A DNA stretch of 64,000 nucleotides from Acinetobacter sp. ANC 4648 (GTDB lineage: Bacteria > Pseudomonadota > Gammaproteobacteria > Pseudomonadales > Moraxellaceae), in the NCBI RefSeq assembly GCF_002135345.1, contig NZ_NEGI01000003.1, forward strand, positions 248,001 to 312,000, written 5' to 3'. Under the pieces are notes generated by a model. It ran no database searches. It saw nothing but the letters and a program-made list of their open reading frames with translations, and was not told the DNA's origin. Made by a program: the position numbers and the translations under genes. Positions 36,545 to 46,456 of the stretch are shown in pieces. How positions within the stretch are numbered: the stretch's first letter is position 1; every line of letters begins with the position of its first letter.

Positions 36545-38449
36545 TCACACAATGATGATACTATTTTTCTTTTGCATTTGATCAATCATCTCATCTGTCT
36601 CAAAGCCCAATCGCCAATACAATAGCTCCAAAACATCTAATTCATCTTGGGTAATAATTCGATCATTCCATAAGCAAATTTCAGCAACCCCTAGAATACT
36701 TAATCGATCTCTGAGTAATAGCCCCGCGATATCATTAACAATTTCACCTAAATCAATCGGCTCATCTGAAATTTCTTCAAATAACTCTAGTTCTTCCCGA
36801 TTTAACACCCGTTCTAAAATTTGATAGCGTACATCCAATTGATTGGCGCTATTAATCTGCTGTACATGCAAGAGTGCATCAATCAGCCGCACGATCTGTG
36901 GTTTTACCGTTTCTAATGATGACGGGGTATGCATCGGCAAAAGATTTAATTCAAACTTTACTCGTTCAATTAGCAATGCATCCAAAAGTCCAATTTCACC
37001 ATCTTCTTGAATAATTTTAGCCAATTTTGTAATAAATTGACGTGCACTGGTCGCTGGCATATTGCCCAAATTAGCGCAAGCATCATGGAAAATTTGAATA
37101 TGAATGCGGCCATCTAAATGCAACAATGAGTCTACAATAGCGCGACTCACTTCAGCATTTGATGGAATAAATTCTCGATATTGACGAATCATTAAAATCG
37201 CCACCATGACTTCACGTGAACCCGTAGCTGTCTGCATCGCACGCTGAATCAGCTCAGGACGTACTGAGTGTTGTCGAATTTCTGGATTAAGTGGCTTAAT
37301 TGCATCATTTAAAGCAAAACTAATCGGTGATAAACGTAATAAGGGCAAAGGCTGTGGTGATATCCATGGATTATAAACCTCTGCATTAATCTCTTCTAAT
37401 GGCCGCATCAAACTAAATAAAGGCTGATTTTTTAATTTTTTTAAGTTTTCCAGTTGTAAATCTTGTAATAATGTCGGATTCAGTTCGTAAATACGATCCT
37501 CAATACTCGGATGTATATTCAACCAACTTTGCGGACTAAGTGAGTTTGCAAAACACATATGTGCAATCGCTTCAGAATATTCGCTATGAATTTGTGATCC
37601 TGCATGATGCACATAAATTCTTAATAAAGTTTGAACGTTGGCATTATTTAACATTAAGCGTTTGGTTTTATAATCATTATAAAAAGTACGCCCCCCCAAA
37701 GTAAAATATTTAATCAACCGAGTGATTAGAATCCCCATACTTCCAATCAACCAGATTACCCCACCCACTGCAACTAAACTGGTTTCAAACTTATGTCGAG
37801 TCGTTTCTCGATAACGATTAAAACCCCGCTTGGCAACTTTACTGCCCCACTGACTAAATGTAGTTAGACCACTATACAAAATCTTTAAGCGCGTATTTTC
37901 CTTGGCTTCACCCGATAAAATTTGGTTAAACTCATGTCCCAACAAACCATAAAGCTCCAGCTCATCAAGATTTTGTAATGCCCCCCAAGTTAAAATAATA
38001 ACGGTATCTTTCGGATGAAATCCTGCTGTGAGTGCATTCACTCCCACTTCATCGGGCAATACATACACTGCAGGTACATCTATGCCAAAGCTGACTGCAA
38101 GTTTATCTGTCAATTTTAAAGCAATACTTTCTTCTGGTGTACTTTCAATAATACTTAAACGTCTTGCATTAAGTTGCTTAGCAAGTGAATGTCCACCTGA
38201 ACGAAAAACATAAAACTCATATGCAATTGAGCCCCCCATAACCAAAAGCAACAGGCCAACCAAATAAGGGCTTAAAAAATTCCAAAAAATAGATTGAGTG
38301 GGATCAAGGTAATAAACCAATAGACCCAAAATAGTATTTAAAATAAAAATGGTTAATATGACCGCGAGTAAACAAATACTTGCAGACCACAACATATTCT
38401 TGTTTTTAATAAAATAATAACTAACTTCTTTCAATGTAAAATTCCCCAT
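36545..38449 (-). CDS. Large M48-type membrane protein with a degenerate zinc site
   Basis: 634 residues. Two membrane helices at about 20-48 and 60-82, then an M48 (Ste24/HtpX) domain, another hydrophobic stretch near 225-245, and a long helical C-terminal region ending in a tellurite-resistance-type acidic helical segment. The zinc motif is LLGHEFNQIL (His172, Glu173, then Gln176 where the second His should be). The REFLADA-like third-ligand motif of this family reads RTFYNDY here. So two zinc ligands are missing and it is probably a non-catalytic paralogue. No neighbours reveal its role. Confidence 0.78.
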   Translation of the reverse strand: MGNFTLKEVSYYFIKNKNMLWSASICLLAVILTIFILNTILGLLVYYLDPTQSIFWNFLSPYLVGLLLLVMGGSIAYEFYVFRSGGHSLAKQLNARRLSIIESTPEESIALKLTDKLAVSFGIDVPAVYVLPDEVGVNALTAGFHPKDTVIILTWGALQNLDELELYGLLGHEFNQILSGEAKENTRLKILYSGLTTFSQWGSKVAKRGFNRYRETTRHKFETSLVAVGGVIWLIGSMGILITRLIKYFTLGGRTFYNDYKTKRLMLNNANVQTLLRIYVHHAGSQIHSEYSEAIAHMCFANSLSPQSWLNIHPSIEDRIYELNPTLLQDLQLENLKKLKNQPLFSLMRPLEEINAEVYNPWISPQPLPLLRLSPISFALNDAIKPLNPEIRQHSVRPELIQRAMQTATGSREVMVAILMIRQYREFIPSNAEVSRAIVDSLLHLDGRIHIQIFHDACANLGNMPATSARQFITKLAKIIQEDGEIGLLDALLIERVKFELNLLPMHTPSSLETVKPQIVRLIDALLHVQQINSANQLDVRYQILERVLNREELELFEEISDEPIDLGEIVNDIAGLLLRDRLSILGVAEICLWNDRIITQDELDVLELLYWRLGFETDEMIDQMQKKNSIIIV

Positions 38450-38533
38450 TACATTGTTTTAGGCTGATGATCATTTATCCACTTATACATAAAAAATACA
38501 GGAATAAATGTGTCAGCAGGCTCGTTGATCTTA

Positions 38534-38568
38534 AATTAAAAAAGCGGGAAATACCCGCTTTTTTAATT
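38534..38568 (-). terminator. Terminator after purF
   Basis: A 15-bp stem (38534-38548 with 38554-38568, core AAAAAAGCGGG with CCCGCTTTTTT), loop AAATA. It ends the minus-strand pyrD-cvpA-purF transcript. Confidence 0.92.
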
Positions 38569-38585
38569 CTTTATTCAGACGACTA

Positions 38586-40127
38586 TTACATTTCTTTAAT
38601 ACCGCTTAAATCAACCGAAGCGGCATCAATATTGACGTCAATATAACCATCTTTCTCTTTCTTGGCAGAATCATTACGATTTTGCTCTAAGCGTTCCAGA
38701 TAAGCATCATCAATATCACCAGTAACATATTGACCATCAAAAACCGAACAATCAAATTCAGTTACGGCAGGTACTTTACTGGTGCGCACAGCATTTTTCA
38801 AATCTTCCAAATCTTGGAAAATTAAACGATCCGCACCAATAATTTTCTCAATTTCTTCAACACTACGGTTAGAAGCAATCAATTCATCTTTGACTGGCAT
38901 ATCAATACCATACACATTTGGATATTTTACCATCGGTGCAGCAGACGCAAAATAAACTTTTTTTGCACCTGCATCACGTGCCATTTGAATAATTTCATTA
39001 CATGTTGTACCACGGACAATTGAGTCATCCACCAGTAAAACGTTCTTATCTTTAAATTCAAGTTCAACTGGATTGAGCTTCTGGCGTACCGATTTTTCAC
39101 GCTGTTGCTGACCAGGCATAATAAAGGTCCGTCCGATATAGCGGTTTTTCATAAAACCTTCACGGAACTTAACCCCTAAGATACTTGCCAATTCCACTGC
39201 AGATGTACGGCTAGTATCTGGAATTGGAATGACCACATCAACATCATGATCCTCACCCCATTCACGTAAAATACGATACGCTAACTTTTCACCCATTTTT
39301 AAACGTGCTTTATAGACTGAAATACCATCAATCGTTGCATCTGGACGCGCAAAATATACATATTCAAAAATACATGGACGATATTGTGGCTTTTCTGCAC
39401 ATTGTTGAGCAAATAATTCACCTTGTGCGTTAATAAAAACCGCCTCACCAGGTTCAATATCACGCTCAACTTTAAAACCTAATGCCGTAATCGCAACAGA
39501 TTCAGATGCAATAATATATTCTTTTTCACCTGTTTCAGTTAAACGAGAACCATAAATAAGTGGACGAATACCATTTGGATCACGGAAACCCACAATACCA
39601 TGCCCTGTGATCATAACGACCACACCATAAGCACCCTTACAACGCTCATGCACACGCTTCACCGTATGGAAAATATCTATAGGCGTAGGTTCCAGCGATG
39701 CTGATTTCTGCAATTCATGCGCAAACACATTTAACAAGACTTCTGAATCTGAATCAGTATTCATATGACGTAAGTCAGTTTTGAATAAATCATCATGAAT
39801 TTCAGCAGCATTGGTTAAGTTACCGTTGTGTGCCAATGTAATCCCGTATGGAGAATTCACATAAAAAGGTTGCGCTTCGGCACTGCTTGATGAACCCGCA
39901 GTCGGATAACGTACATGGCCAATACCATAGTTACCTAATAATGCACGCATGTGACGCGTATGAAATACATCACGAACCATACCATTGTCTTTTCTTAAAA
40001 AAAGACGACCATTATGGCAAGTCACAATCCCAGCTGCATCTTGTCCACGATGTTGTAACATCGTTAACGCATCAAATAACATTTGGTTAACAGGCGTTTT
40101 ACCGGCTATACCAACGACTCCACACAT
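38586..40127 (-). CDS. purF: Amidophosphoribosyltransferase
   Basis: First committed enzyme of purine synthesis: moves the glutamine amide to PRPP. 513 residues (E. coli 505). After removal of Met1 the catalytic nucleophile is Cys2 ([10 protein letters not shown]), with the glutaminase residues in HNGNLTNA. The PRPP site [14 protein letters not shown] is near 355-370. A short acidic tail follows. The cysteine ligands of an Fe-S cluster are not expected in this proteobacterial type. It is directly downstream of cvpA, as in enterics. Confidence 0.97.
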   Translation of the reverse strand: MCGVVGIAGKTPVNQMLFDALTMLQHRGQDAAGIVTCHNGRLFLRKDNGMVRDVFHTRHMRALLGNYGIGHVRYPTAGSSSSAEAQPFYVNSPYGITLAHNGNLTNAAEIHDDLFKTDLRHMNTDSDSEVLLNVFAHELQKSASLEPTPIDIFHTVKRVHERCKGAYGVVVMITGHGIVGFRDPNGIRPLIYGSRLTETGEKEYIIASESVAITALGFKVERDIEPGEAVFINAQGELFAQQCAEKPQYRPCIFEYVYFARPDATIDGISVYKARLKMGEKLAYRILREWGEDHDVDVVIPIPDTSRTSAVELASILGVKFREGFMKNRYIGRTFIMPGQQQREKSVRQKLNPVELEFKDKNVLLVDDSIVRGTTCNEIIQMARDAGAKKVYFASAAPMVKYPNVYGIDMPVKDELIASNRSVEEIEKIIGADRLIFQDLEDLKNAVRTSKVPAVTEFDCSVFDGQYVTGDIDDAYLERLEQNRNDSAKKEKDGYIDVNIDAASVDLSGIKEM

Positions 40128-40151
40128 AACTACCTCGCAGACTAGCTAGGA

Positions 40152-40739
40152 TTAATAAAAAGGGTTTTTGGTAGAATGAGAAGACTGCTCTTTATTTTTT
40201 GAATCAGTTTCTGTATCTACACGCTTAGATTCAATATGATCTTCAGACTTCATTTCACTCAACGCATGATTGGCTGCATCTTTAGAAATTTCAGTTGCTA
40301 AGGGTGCCCAAGGCAATAAGACATGTATAAATTTGGATTGTTTCCAAAGTGGCGAACTTCCCACCCAAGGACTTAACCCTTGCATAGTAATCAGCACGAT
40401 CATTAGACCTTTCAGGCTTCCGAATGCGCCACCCGCTAAACGATTTAAAGGGCCTAATTTTAGCGTCTTTAAAATGCTATTTAAAAATGCTGTAACAATC
40501 CAAGTTAAAACAATAATAATTAGGACAATAAATGCAAAAGCAGCAATTTTTTGCACCACAGGATCATGACTGAGTGATGACATCGAGGGTGCAACAATAT
40601 TGGCATATTTTGCACCAACAATCAGTGCAAAAATCCAGCCTACAAAGTTCGCAAAGGCCTTAACGAATCCTTGTCGCAAACCGTTCAGCCCTCCGATAAG
40701 CAATATAATCAGTAAGATGATATCAATGGTATTCATCAT
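40152..40739 (-). CDS. cvpA: CvpA family membrane protein
   Basis: Inner-membrane protein named for colicin V production. 195 residues from the ATG at 40739, which overlaps the pyrD stop codon (TAATG); the ATG one codon later is equally possible. Four hydrophobic segments (from ~8, 30, 65 and 105) with the family patterns GGLNGLRQGFVKAFANFVGW and GPLNRLAGGAFGSLKG are clear. The last 50 residues are polar. It links pyrD to purF in an apparent pyrD-cvpA-purF operon, tying pyrimidine and purine genes together. Confidence 0.92.
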   Translation of the reverse strand: MMNTIDIILLIILLIGGLNGLRQGFVKAFANFVGWIFALIVGAKYANIVAPSMSSLSHDPVVQKIAAFAFIVLIIIVLTWIVTAFLNSILKTLKLGPLNRLAGGAFGSLKGLMIVLITMQGLSPWVGSSPLWKQSKFIHVLLPWAPLATEISKDAANHALSEMKSEDHIESKRVDTETDSKNKEQSSHSTKNPFY

Positions 40740-41743
40740 TAAGTCATAGCATGCACACAATCTTTAATCAGGCTTGGGCCTGTATAAATCATGCCGCTAT
40801 AAATTTGCACTAAACTTGCACCTGCTTGCTGTTTAGCAGCAGCTTGCTCGCCAGTTAAAACCCCACCAACACCGACTAAAGGAACTTGATCTTTAAGTAA
40901 TTGAGCAAATGCAGCCAAACATGCTGTACTTTTTTCAAATACTGGCGCACCAGACAAACCACCAGCTTCATCGCAAAAGGGGAATCCTTCAACCCCTTCA
41001 CGAGACAAAGTTGTATTGGTTACAATCAAACCATCAATTTTAAATTCAAGTAATTGAGATGCAATAAATTCAATATCTAGTTGCGTTAAATCTGGCGCAA
41101 CTTTAAGTACCAAAGGCACATAATGCTGATGTTCTTCAGCCAATTCTAATTGACGTTTTTTCAATGTTGCTAGCAATTCTGTTAATGCATCACCACTTTG
41201 TAAACTGCGTAAATTTTTAGTGTTTGGAGATGAGATGTTAACCGTAATATACGATGCGTAATTATAAACTTTTTCAAGGCAAATTAAATAATCAGCCACT
41301 GCATCTTCAACTGCAGTATCTGCATTTTTACCAATATTAATCCCTAAAATACCTTTGAACTTCGCAGCTTTTACATTTTCAATCAGCTGATCCACGCCAT
41401 CATTATTAAAACCCATACGATTAATAATCGCTTTGGCTTGAGGAATACGGAATAAACGCGGTTTAGGATTCCCAGCTTGAGGACGAGGTGTAATTGTACC
41501 AATTTCAATAAAGCCAAAACCTAAACTAGCTAAAGCATCGATATAAGCACCATTTTTATCCAATCCCGCAGCTAAACCCACAGGATTTGGAAATTCAATG
41601 CCCATACACGTGACAGGCTTCGCTTCCACAACTTGACGCATTACACCCAGCTTATGGGAAGATTTAAGTAATGATAATGTCAATTCATGTGCACGCTCTG
41701 GTGCCAAAGAAAACAACAAAGGGCGAGCAAGTGCATACAACAT
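40739..41743 (-). CDS. pyrD: Dihydroorotate dehydrogenase (quinone)
   Basis: Class 2 (membrane-associated) enzyme that oxidises dihydroorotate with quinone as acceptor. 334 residues (E. coli 336). It begins with the short hydrophobic helix of class 2 ([21 protein letters not shown]), then [37 protein letters not shown], the active Ser in [12 protein letters not shown] near 180, and the FMN site [13 protein letters not shown]. Stop codon overlaps the cvpA start. Confidence 0.97.
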   Translation of the reverse strand: MLYALARPLLFSLAPERAHELTLSLLKSSHKLGVMRQVVEAKPVTCMGIEFPNPVGLAAGLDKNGAYIDALASLGFGFIEIGTITPRPQAGNPKPRLFRIPQAKAIINRMGFNNDGVDQLIENVKAAKFKGILGINIGKNADTAVEDAVADYLICLEKVYNYASYITVNISSPNTKNLRSLQSGDALTELLATLKKRQLELAEEHQHYVPLVLKVAPDLTQLDIEFIASQLLEFKIDGLIVTNTTLSREGVEGFPFCDEAGGLSGAPVFEKSTACLAAFAQLLKDQVPLVGVGGVLTGEQAAAKQQAGASLVQIYSGMIYTGPSLIKDCVHAMT

Positions 41744-41833
41744 ATCTATAAAAGTCTACAGCTTTTTAAGTTGCCTTATTATAGGCACAGCCCCATTAAA
41801 ACACCATGCCTGACCGATGTTTATTTTCATCAA

Positions 41834-42313
41834 CTACTGTACTGTCGCTGTTAATTTAATCTGACTATCTACTTTGATCAGCTCTAATTTTTCAACACTC
41901 ATGCCCATTTGTGCCAATTGCGTTAAAAAGTTCGCCAGAATAGCGTAGTTTTCATGCTGCGCTACAATCTGCATTTGCTCACCCACTTGCTGTGATGCAA
42001 CCGACAAACCTTGTTGCTGGGCAACACGCTGAATTTTTTCCGGCATTGTTAGCGCTAAATTATCAACTGGTTTCATCGTAACAACATTACTCTGCATCCA
42101 GACCACAAGGTCTTTAAGCTCATTGACTCGTTGTTGCTGTTTTTCTGCTGCTGCATGCATATACCACAACGCTGAACCCAACAAAGCAACCACAACAAAT
42201 ACGCACGTAAAAATTACCAAAATACGCTCACGTACTGACATTTTTTCTAAATTTTCAAAAATACGCTCTGACCAGAGATCAAGACTATTCCGCATCGTTG
42301 CTATTGTTTTCAT
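41834..42313 (-). CDS. gspM: Type II secretion system protein M
   Basis: 159 residues. A cytoplasmic N-terminus, one membrane helix at about 30-52, then a periplasmic domain with a coiled-coil start (MHAAAEKQQQRVNELKDLVVWMQS), as in GspM. It binds GspL in the assembly platform. Its start codon overlaps the last codons of gspL by one base. No other gsp gene is in the window. Confidence 0.85.
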   Translation of the reverse strand: MKTIATMRNSLDLWSERIFENLEKMSVRERILVIFTCVFVVVALLGSALWYMHAAAEKQQQRVNELKDLVVWMQSNVVTMKPVDNLALTMPEKIQRVAQQQGLSVASQQVGEQMQIVAQHENYAILANFLTQLAQMGMSVEKLELIKVDSQIKLTATVQ

Positions 42314-43455
42314 TATTGTATTTTCACCAAACCTACTACAGATGCACCTTGCGTTTGTACACTCCCCAATTCAGCTTTAAACCCTTGCTGATTCAGTTGT
42401 TGCACCAAGGTATTTAGACCTTCCGTCGAATTTGCGACCAAATCCATATTTAAAATAGCCGTATCATAATTAATCCGGTTCGCAACAATTTGATGTTGCA
42501 TTAAAATTGGCCCAACTCGGCTCAAGAGCTGCAAGGCTTGTGTATTGCCATTTTGACTCGCTCTTAAATTACCTTCAAAAGAATTTCGAAGATTTTGCTC
42601 TGTCACACGCCCAGCATTGCCAAACCATGCTTTATATTGATCAATTGCAATCATCGCAGTTTGATCTGCCAACTTCTTAAGTTTCACCCAACGCAAAGCA
42701 TCATAACTAAACTGCGCAACCAATAATGCCAACACTAAAACAGCACACGCCTTCCAATAACCAGAGATGGCAGACTGTTCCTGCTTAGCTTTAGGCAACA
42801 CATTATAAGGATGATTTTTAGGCTTAGAAATCCCAACAAACTCATAGTTAAAACCTTCACGAGCATCTGATGTACTTACTGCAAATAAACTTTCTACTTG
42901 CTCATCACTTAAATTACTATACTTATAATATGTACCTTTTTGAGCAAACTCTAAATACAAAGCCAAATCATCAATAGAGTTACCTAAGAATTCATTCTTC
43001 CGTACCAACAGACGTCCATTCACATTTGCTAATATGATTTCATTTTCCGCAGGCACTGGTAAAATTACAAAATCAGGCAACAAAGCAATTACTTTAACGG
43101 GAATCAATGCCAGAGAATGCTGTAATGTCAACACGGTATTCTGTGCAACGCCTAAAATCGAAACCCGATCTGGTTGCTGGAAATGTGAAAAAACTTTCAT
43201 ATGATCAATAGGCTGAATCACATACTCTTCAAGTAAATATTTGACTCCATCCACACCCAATTGCTTATATTGTGCTTTACTCAAGTGTTGCTGAATAATT
43301 TGCACATCACGGCTAGGGAAAAAAACAACAGCTTCTTCACTTTTTTCTAATCTAATCTCTTGTATCAACTGCTCCAGACTCTGCGTCTGATTCCAGTTTT
43401 CCCCACGAGACCATTGCCAAACCCCATTGGCTTCAGGCATCCATAAGTACAACAT
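42313..43455 (-). CDS. gspL: Type II secretion system protein L
   Basis: 380 residues. The cytoplasmic actin-like part (about 1-230) recruits the ATPase GspE, a membrane helix follows at about 234-254, and a periplasmic ferredoxin-like domain at the end contacts GspM. The start MLYLWMPEANGVWQWSRGENW and EEAVVFFPSRDVQIIQQHLSKAQYKQL agree with GspL. It is coupled to gspM by overlap. The gspC-K genes must lie elsewhere, as is known for Acinetobacter where gsp genes are scattered. Confidence 0.87.
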   Translation of the reverse strand: MLYLWMPEANGVWQWSRGENWNQTQSLEQLIQEIRLEKSEEAVVFFPSRDVQIIQQHLSKAQYKQLGVDGVKYLLEEYVIQPIDHMKVFSHFQQPDRVSILGVAQNTVLTLQHSLALIPVKVIALLPDFVILPVPAENEIILANVNGRLLVRKNEFLGNSIDDLALYLEFAQKGTYYKYSNLSDEQVESLFAVSTSDAREGFNYEFVGISKPKNHPYNVLPKAKQEQSAISGYWKACAVLVLALLVAQFSYDALRWVKLKKLADQTAMIAIDQYKAWFGNAGRVTEQNLRNSFEGNLRASQNGNTQALQLLSRVGPILMQHQIVANRINYDTAILNMDLVANSTEGLNTLVQQLNQQGFKAELGSVQTQGASVVGLVKIQ

Positions 43456-43494
43456 TTATCGTTTTCTGCCGTTTAATTAATTTTATATAAAGCG

Positions 43495-43956
43495 TTATGC
43501 GATTGGAATAAAGGCTTTACGTTGTGTTGACAAACCATTAGCAATGACTGTTTGCTCATATATTCGAGCTTCAGCCAAAGCAAAAGGATTGAAATGATCG
43601 TGCGTCAATTGCTCTGCAATATGTGCAACCACATTCATATGACATACCACTGTAATTTTTTCAAATGGAAGCTGTGACAACCACTCTATCGCAGTCTTTG
43701 CATCATCATCTGGCTTGATATTATCACAAATTAAAACAGGCACATCATTAAAATAGATTTGAAGATGTGCCAAAGTTTCCTGCGCGCGTAACAATGTGCT
43801 CACCACAAAAATATCGGGTGTACCTTGATCTTTTAAAAATGTTGCTGTTTGTGCTGCCTGTAAATGACCTCGTTGCGTTAAAGGTCTTTTATCATCATTT
43901 CCATTCACTGGCAGAGCTGCCTCCCCGTGCCGTACCAAAGTCAGTTGCATTGACAA
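43495..43956 (-). CDS. sixA: Phosphohistidine phosphatase SixA
   Basis: 153 residues, close to E. coli SixA (161). The catalytic motif LVRHGEA has the nucleophile His10. A second His lies in VVCHMNVVAHIAEQL near 110, and Glu in LLRAQETLAHL near 60. SixA removes phosphate from His in phosphotransfer proteins and in E. coli acts on the nitrogen PTS. It lies between gspL and gpsA on the same strand with gaps of 39 and 127 bases. Confidence 0.87.
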   Translation of the reverse strand: MSMQLTLVRHGEAALPVNGNDDKRPLTQRGHLQAAQTATFLKDQGTPDIFVVSTLLRAQETLAHLQIYFNDVPVLICDNIKPDDDAKTAIEWLSQLPFEKITVVCHMNVVAHIAEQLTHDHFNPFALAEARIYEQTVIANGLSTQRKAFIPIA

Positions 43957-44083
43957 TCCTTATTCTGCTTTAAACCTAGTATACCCAAACTTTATGACAT
44001 TTCAGTCAAATCATCTTTACTACTACAGTATGATAATGGATATACCTTCCTTAGTTAACTTCATACTACATTTATGACCATCA

Positions 44084-45157
44084 TCAAACTTGATGGTGTG
44101 GAAGTACAAATTCTACATCACTACGGTGCCCACTTTTCATCAGAGATACCGCAATATTTAATGGCGGTGCGCCTTCAAAAATGACTTCATATAATGCTGT
44201 GGTAATTGGCATATAAACATCCAACTCTTTCGCACGCGCATTGACCTGTACAATGGTATTAATCCCTTCGGCAGTCTGCCCTAATTCTTTGGTCGCTTGT
44301 TCTAAAGTTTTCCCAGAGCCTAAAGCAAAACCTACTTGGTAATTTCGACTGAGCGGACTATTACAGGTGGCAAATAAATCCCCCACCCCAGACAAACCTA
44401 AAAACGTGAGCGGATTAGCCCCCAACTTCACCGCAAAACGGCTCATTTCTGCCAAAGCACGGGTTAAAATCATGCTTTTAGTATTTTCACCAACTTTATA
44501 AGCAGCTGCCATTCCCATTGCTACAGCATAAATATTCTTGAGCGCACCACCCAACTCCACACCATGCACATCATCACTTCCAAACACACGAAATAATGCA
44601 CTATGTAAGGCTTGTTGTACTGCATAGCGAACCAATTCTGAATTACTCGCAATTACAGTACCCGCGGGCATTCCCGCCATAATTTCTTTCGCAAGGTTCG
44701 GCCCAGAAAGCACACCGTAAGGGACCTCAGGCAACTCTTCACGAATAATATCACTCATAAAACTAAAGGTTTGTGCTTCAACCCCTTTAGTCAGTGAAAC
44801 AATGGCTTGAGCACTAATAAATGGCTTAATCTGGCGTAATACATCTCGGAATGAATGGCTTGGAATCGCCACAAGAATAATATCCCGATTACATACTGCT
44901 GTTTCTAAATTTGATTCTGCACGTAATGAAGCCTCTAGTGTATAGTCCGGCAAATAACGCCGATTGATATGCGTCGCATTCATTTCTCTGGCAATCGCTT
45001 CATCACGAATCCAAATGATCGTATCACAACCATTTCGGGCAGCTATATTCGCCATAGCAGTTCCAAAACTCCCCCCACCCAATATGGTCACACGCAAAGC
45101 TTTTTTCTGATCAATAACTACAGGTTTTATTAGATCTGAAAATTTTAATTCCGACAT
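44084..45157 (-). CDS. gpsA: Glycerol-3-phosphate dehydrogenase [NAD(P)+]
   Basis: Makes sn-glycerol 3-phosphate for phospholipid synthesis. 357 residues, a little longer than the ~340 usual because of an N-terminal extension before the Rossmann motif VTILGGGSFGTAMANIAARNG. Other family parts are IRRYLPDY-like RRYLPDYTL, VLSGPNLAKEIMAGMPAGTVIAS, GGALKNIYAVAMGM (catalytic Lys) and GLSGVGDLFATC. A start deeper in the frame is possible, but the frame is continuous from MSELKF. Confidence 0.96.
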   Translation of the reverse strand: MSELKFSDLIKPVVIDQKKALRVTILGGGSFGTAMANIAARNGCDTIIWIRDEAIAREMNATHINRRYLPDYTLEASLRAESNLETAVCNRDIILVAIPSHSFRDVLRQIKPFISAQAIVSLTKGVEAQTFSFMSDIIREELPEVPYGVLSGPNLAKEIMAGMPAGTVIASNSELVRYAVQQALHSALFRVFGSDDVHGVELGGALKNIYAVAMGMAAAYKVGENTKSMILTRALAEMSRFAVKLGANPLTFLGLSGVGDLFATCNSPLSRNYQVGFALGSGKTLEQATKELGQTAEGINTIVQVNARAKELDVYMPITTALYEVIFEGAPPLNIAVSLMKSGHRSDVEFVLPHHQV

Positions 45158-45204
45158 TATTTTTATCCTAAATCACTCAATATACTTTTCAATTCAACAC
45201 AATT

Positions 45205-45789
45205 CTACAATGAGTCACCTTGCCAAATACTGACATACGCTTGACTATCTATTGCAGAACGTGGCGCAATCGCTTTAACCGCTGTCCCCACATAGATAAT
45301 AGCTGAAATTAAATCATGTTCATTTATACCTAAAGCTCTTTTTAAAAGCCCAGACTCCACCACAGCACCACTGCGCCACATTGTGGAAAAACCCTGCGCC
45401 TGCATCGACAATAAAAAGTTTTGAATTGCAGCCCCCGAACTTAAGGTTTGTTCGAAATACGGAACTTTCGGATGATCTTGAAATTGAGTAAGCGCTAAAA
45501 CCAACAAAGGTGCACGGAACGGATGCTGTCTAACTCGATCAATTTGCACAATATCCATTTCACCCAAATCAGCGACAGCTTGTGCCAATAAGTCACCAAA
45601 TACCGCTCTCTCCTTACCTGCAATCACAATAAAACGCGTGGGTTTTAAACGATGATGATCAGGTGCAGTCAAAGCTGCTTGAAAAGCTAACTCTAACTGT
45701 TCTGCAGTTGGTGCAGGCTCAACTAAATGTCCAATCGATTGACGATGATGAATATTGTCATGAACTACTTGCAGTGTTGAATCTATCAT
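45205..45789 (-). CDS. Nitroreductase family protein (YdjA-like)
   Basis: 194 residues. It follows the NAD(P)H-dependent FMN nitroreductase fold: RQSIGHLVEPAPTAEQLELAFQAALTAPDHHRLKPTRF near the start, RAPLLVLALTQ in the middle and GFSTMWRSGAVVE near 140. These match the YdjA group, small nitroreductases without a known natural substrate. It is 48 bases upstream of gpsA on the same strand and may be cotranscribed with it. Confidence 0.87.
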   Translation of the reverse strand: MIDSTLQVVHDNIHHRQSIGHLVEPAPTAEQLELAFQAALTAPDHHRLKPTRFIVIAGKERAVFGDLLAQAVADLGEMDIVQIDRVRQHPFRAPLLVLALTQFQDHPKVPYFEQTLSSGAAIQNFLLSMQAQGFSTMWRSGAVVESGLLKRALGINEHDLISAIIYVGTAVKAIAPRSAIDSQAYVSIWQGDSL

Positions 45790-45999
45790 TGACGTTTAAT
45801 CTATTAAAAACCCGATATCAAGCAAGCTTAGCATAATCTAAAAAAAATACGTCATATCGACTTAGTTTTACATCGATGAAATACTTAAAATCACAGCAAT
45901 AGCGAGGATTGCTTCAATTTCTATACAACACTCCCTTAGTTTTTACGTAAAGCTATGCTCCAATGGTATGAATTATTTTATTTATTTCGGGGATAAACC

Positions 46000-46383
46000 A
46001 TGAAAAATGGCTTAGCAATTAGCCTGACGGTGATCACAGCATTCACCCTAACCGCTTGCGCCACAACACCTACACGAAGTTTAGCTATTCAAAAAGACAA
46101 TAATCAATACGAGGTTACAGGACTAGGGAAGAGCCAGATTATTGCTAAAAACAATGCCATTGCAGCAGCAAATAGTGCCTGTGGAAAAAAAGCAGCCCCT
46201 ATTCTTATTAATGAAAAAACTGAATATCAGGGTGCTTTAAAAGGTGTTGTCGATGAGCAAACAGGACAATTGATTACCGCCGCAGCAGGGATTTTGGGTT
46301 CCGTACTAGGCAAAAATACAGCCATTGAAAAAGACACTGACTATCAGACCACCTTAACTTTCAGCTGTAAGACTGCTAGCTAA
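46000..46383 (+). CDS. Predicted lipoprotein of unknown function
   Basis: 127 residues. The start MKNGLAISLTVITAFTLTAC ends in a lipobox (LTAC, Cys20), so it is probably lipidated in the envelope. The mature part has a central Ala/Asn-rich helix (SQIIAKNNAIAAANSACGKK) and a glycine-rich turn near AAAGILGSVLGKN, with Cys near the end. It resembles small lipoproteins found in Acinetobacter and related genera, but I know no function. GGGGATAAACC precedes the ATG. Confidence 0.7.
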   Translation: MKNGLAISLTVITAFTLTACATTPTRSLAIQKDNNQYEVTGLGKSQIIAKNNAIAAANSACGKKAAPILINEKTEYQGALKGVVDEQTGQLITAAAGILGSVLGKNTAIEKDTDYQTTLTFSCKTAS

Positions 46384-46410
46384 ACAGATATAAAGTTAAT
46401 AAAGTTAATA

Positions 46411-46443
46411 AAAAAACTCCCTCTTAAAAGAGGGAGTTTTTTT
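46411..46443. terminator. Two-way terminator between the lipoprotein and helicase genes
   Basis: A 10-bp stem ACTCCCTCTT (46416-46425) with AAGAGGGAGT (46428-46437) extended by A and T runs, loop AA. It lies between convergent genes. Confidence 0.92.
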
Positions 46444-46456
46444 ATTAACTAAAGAA

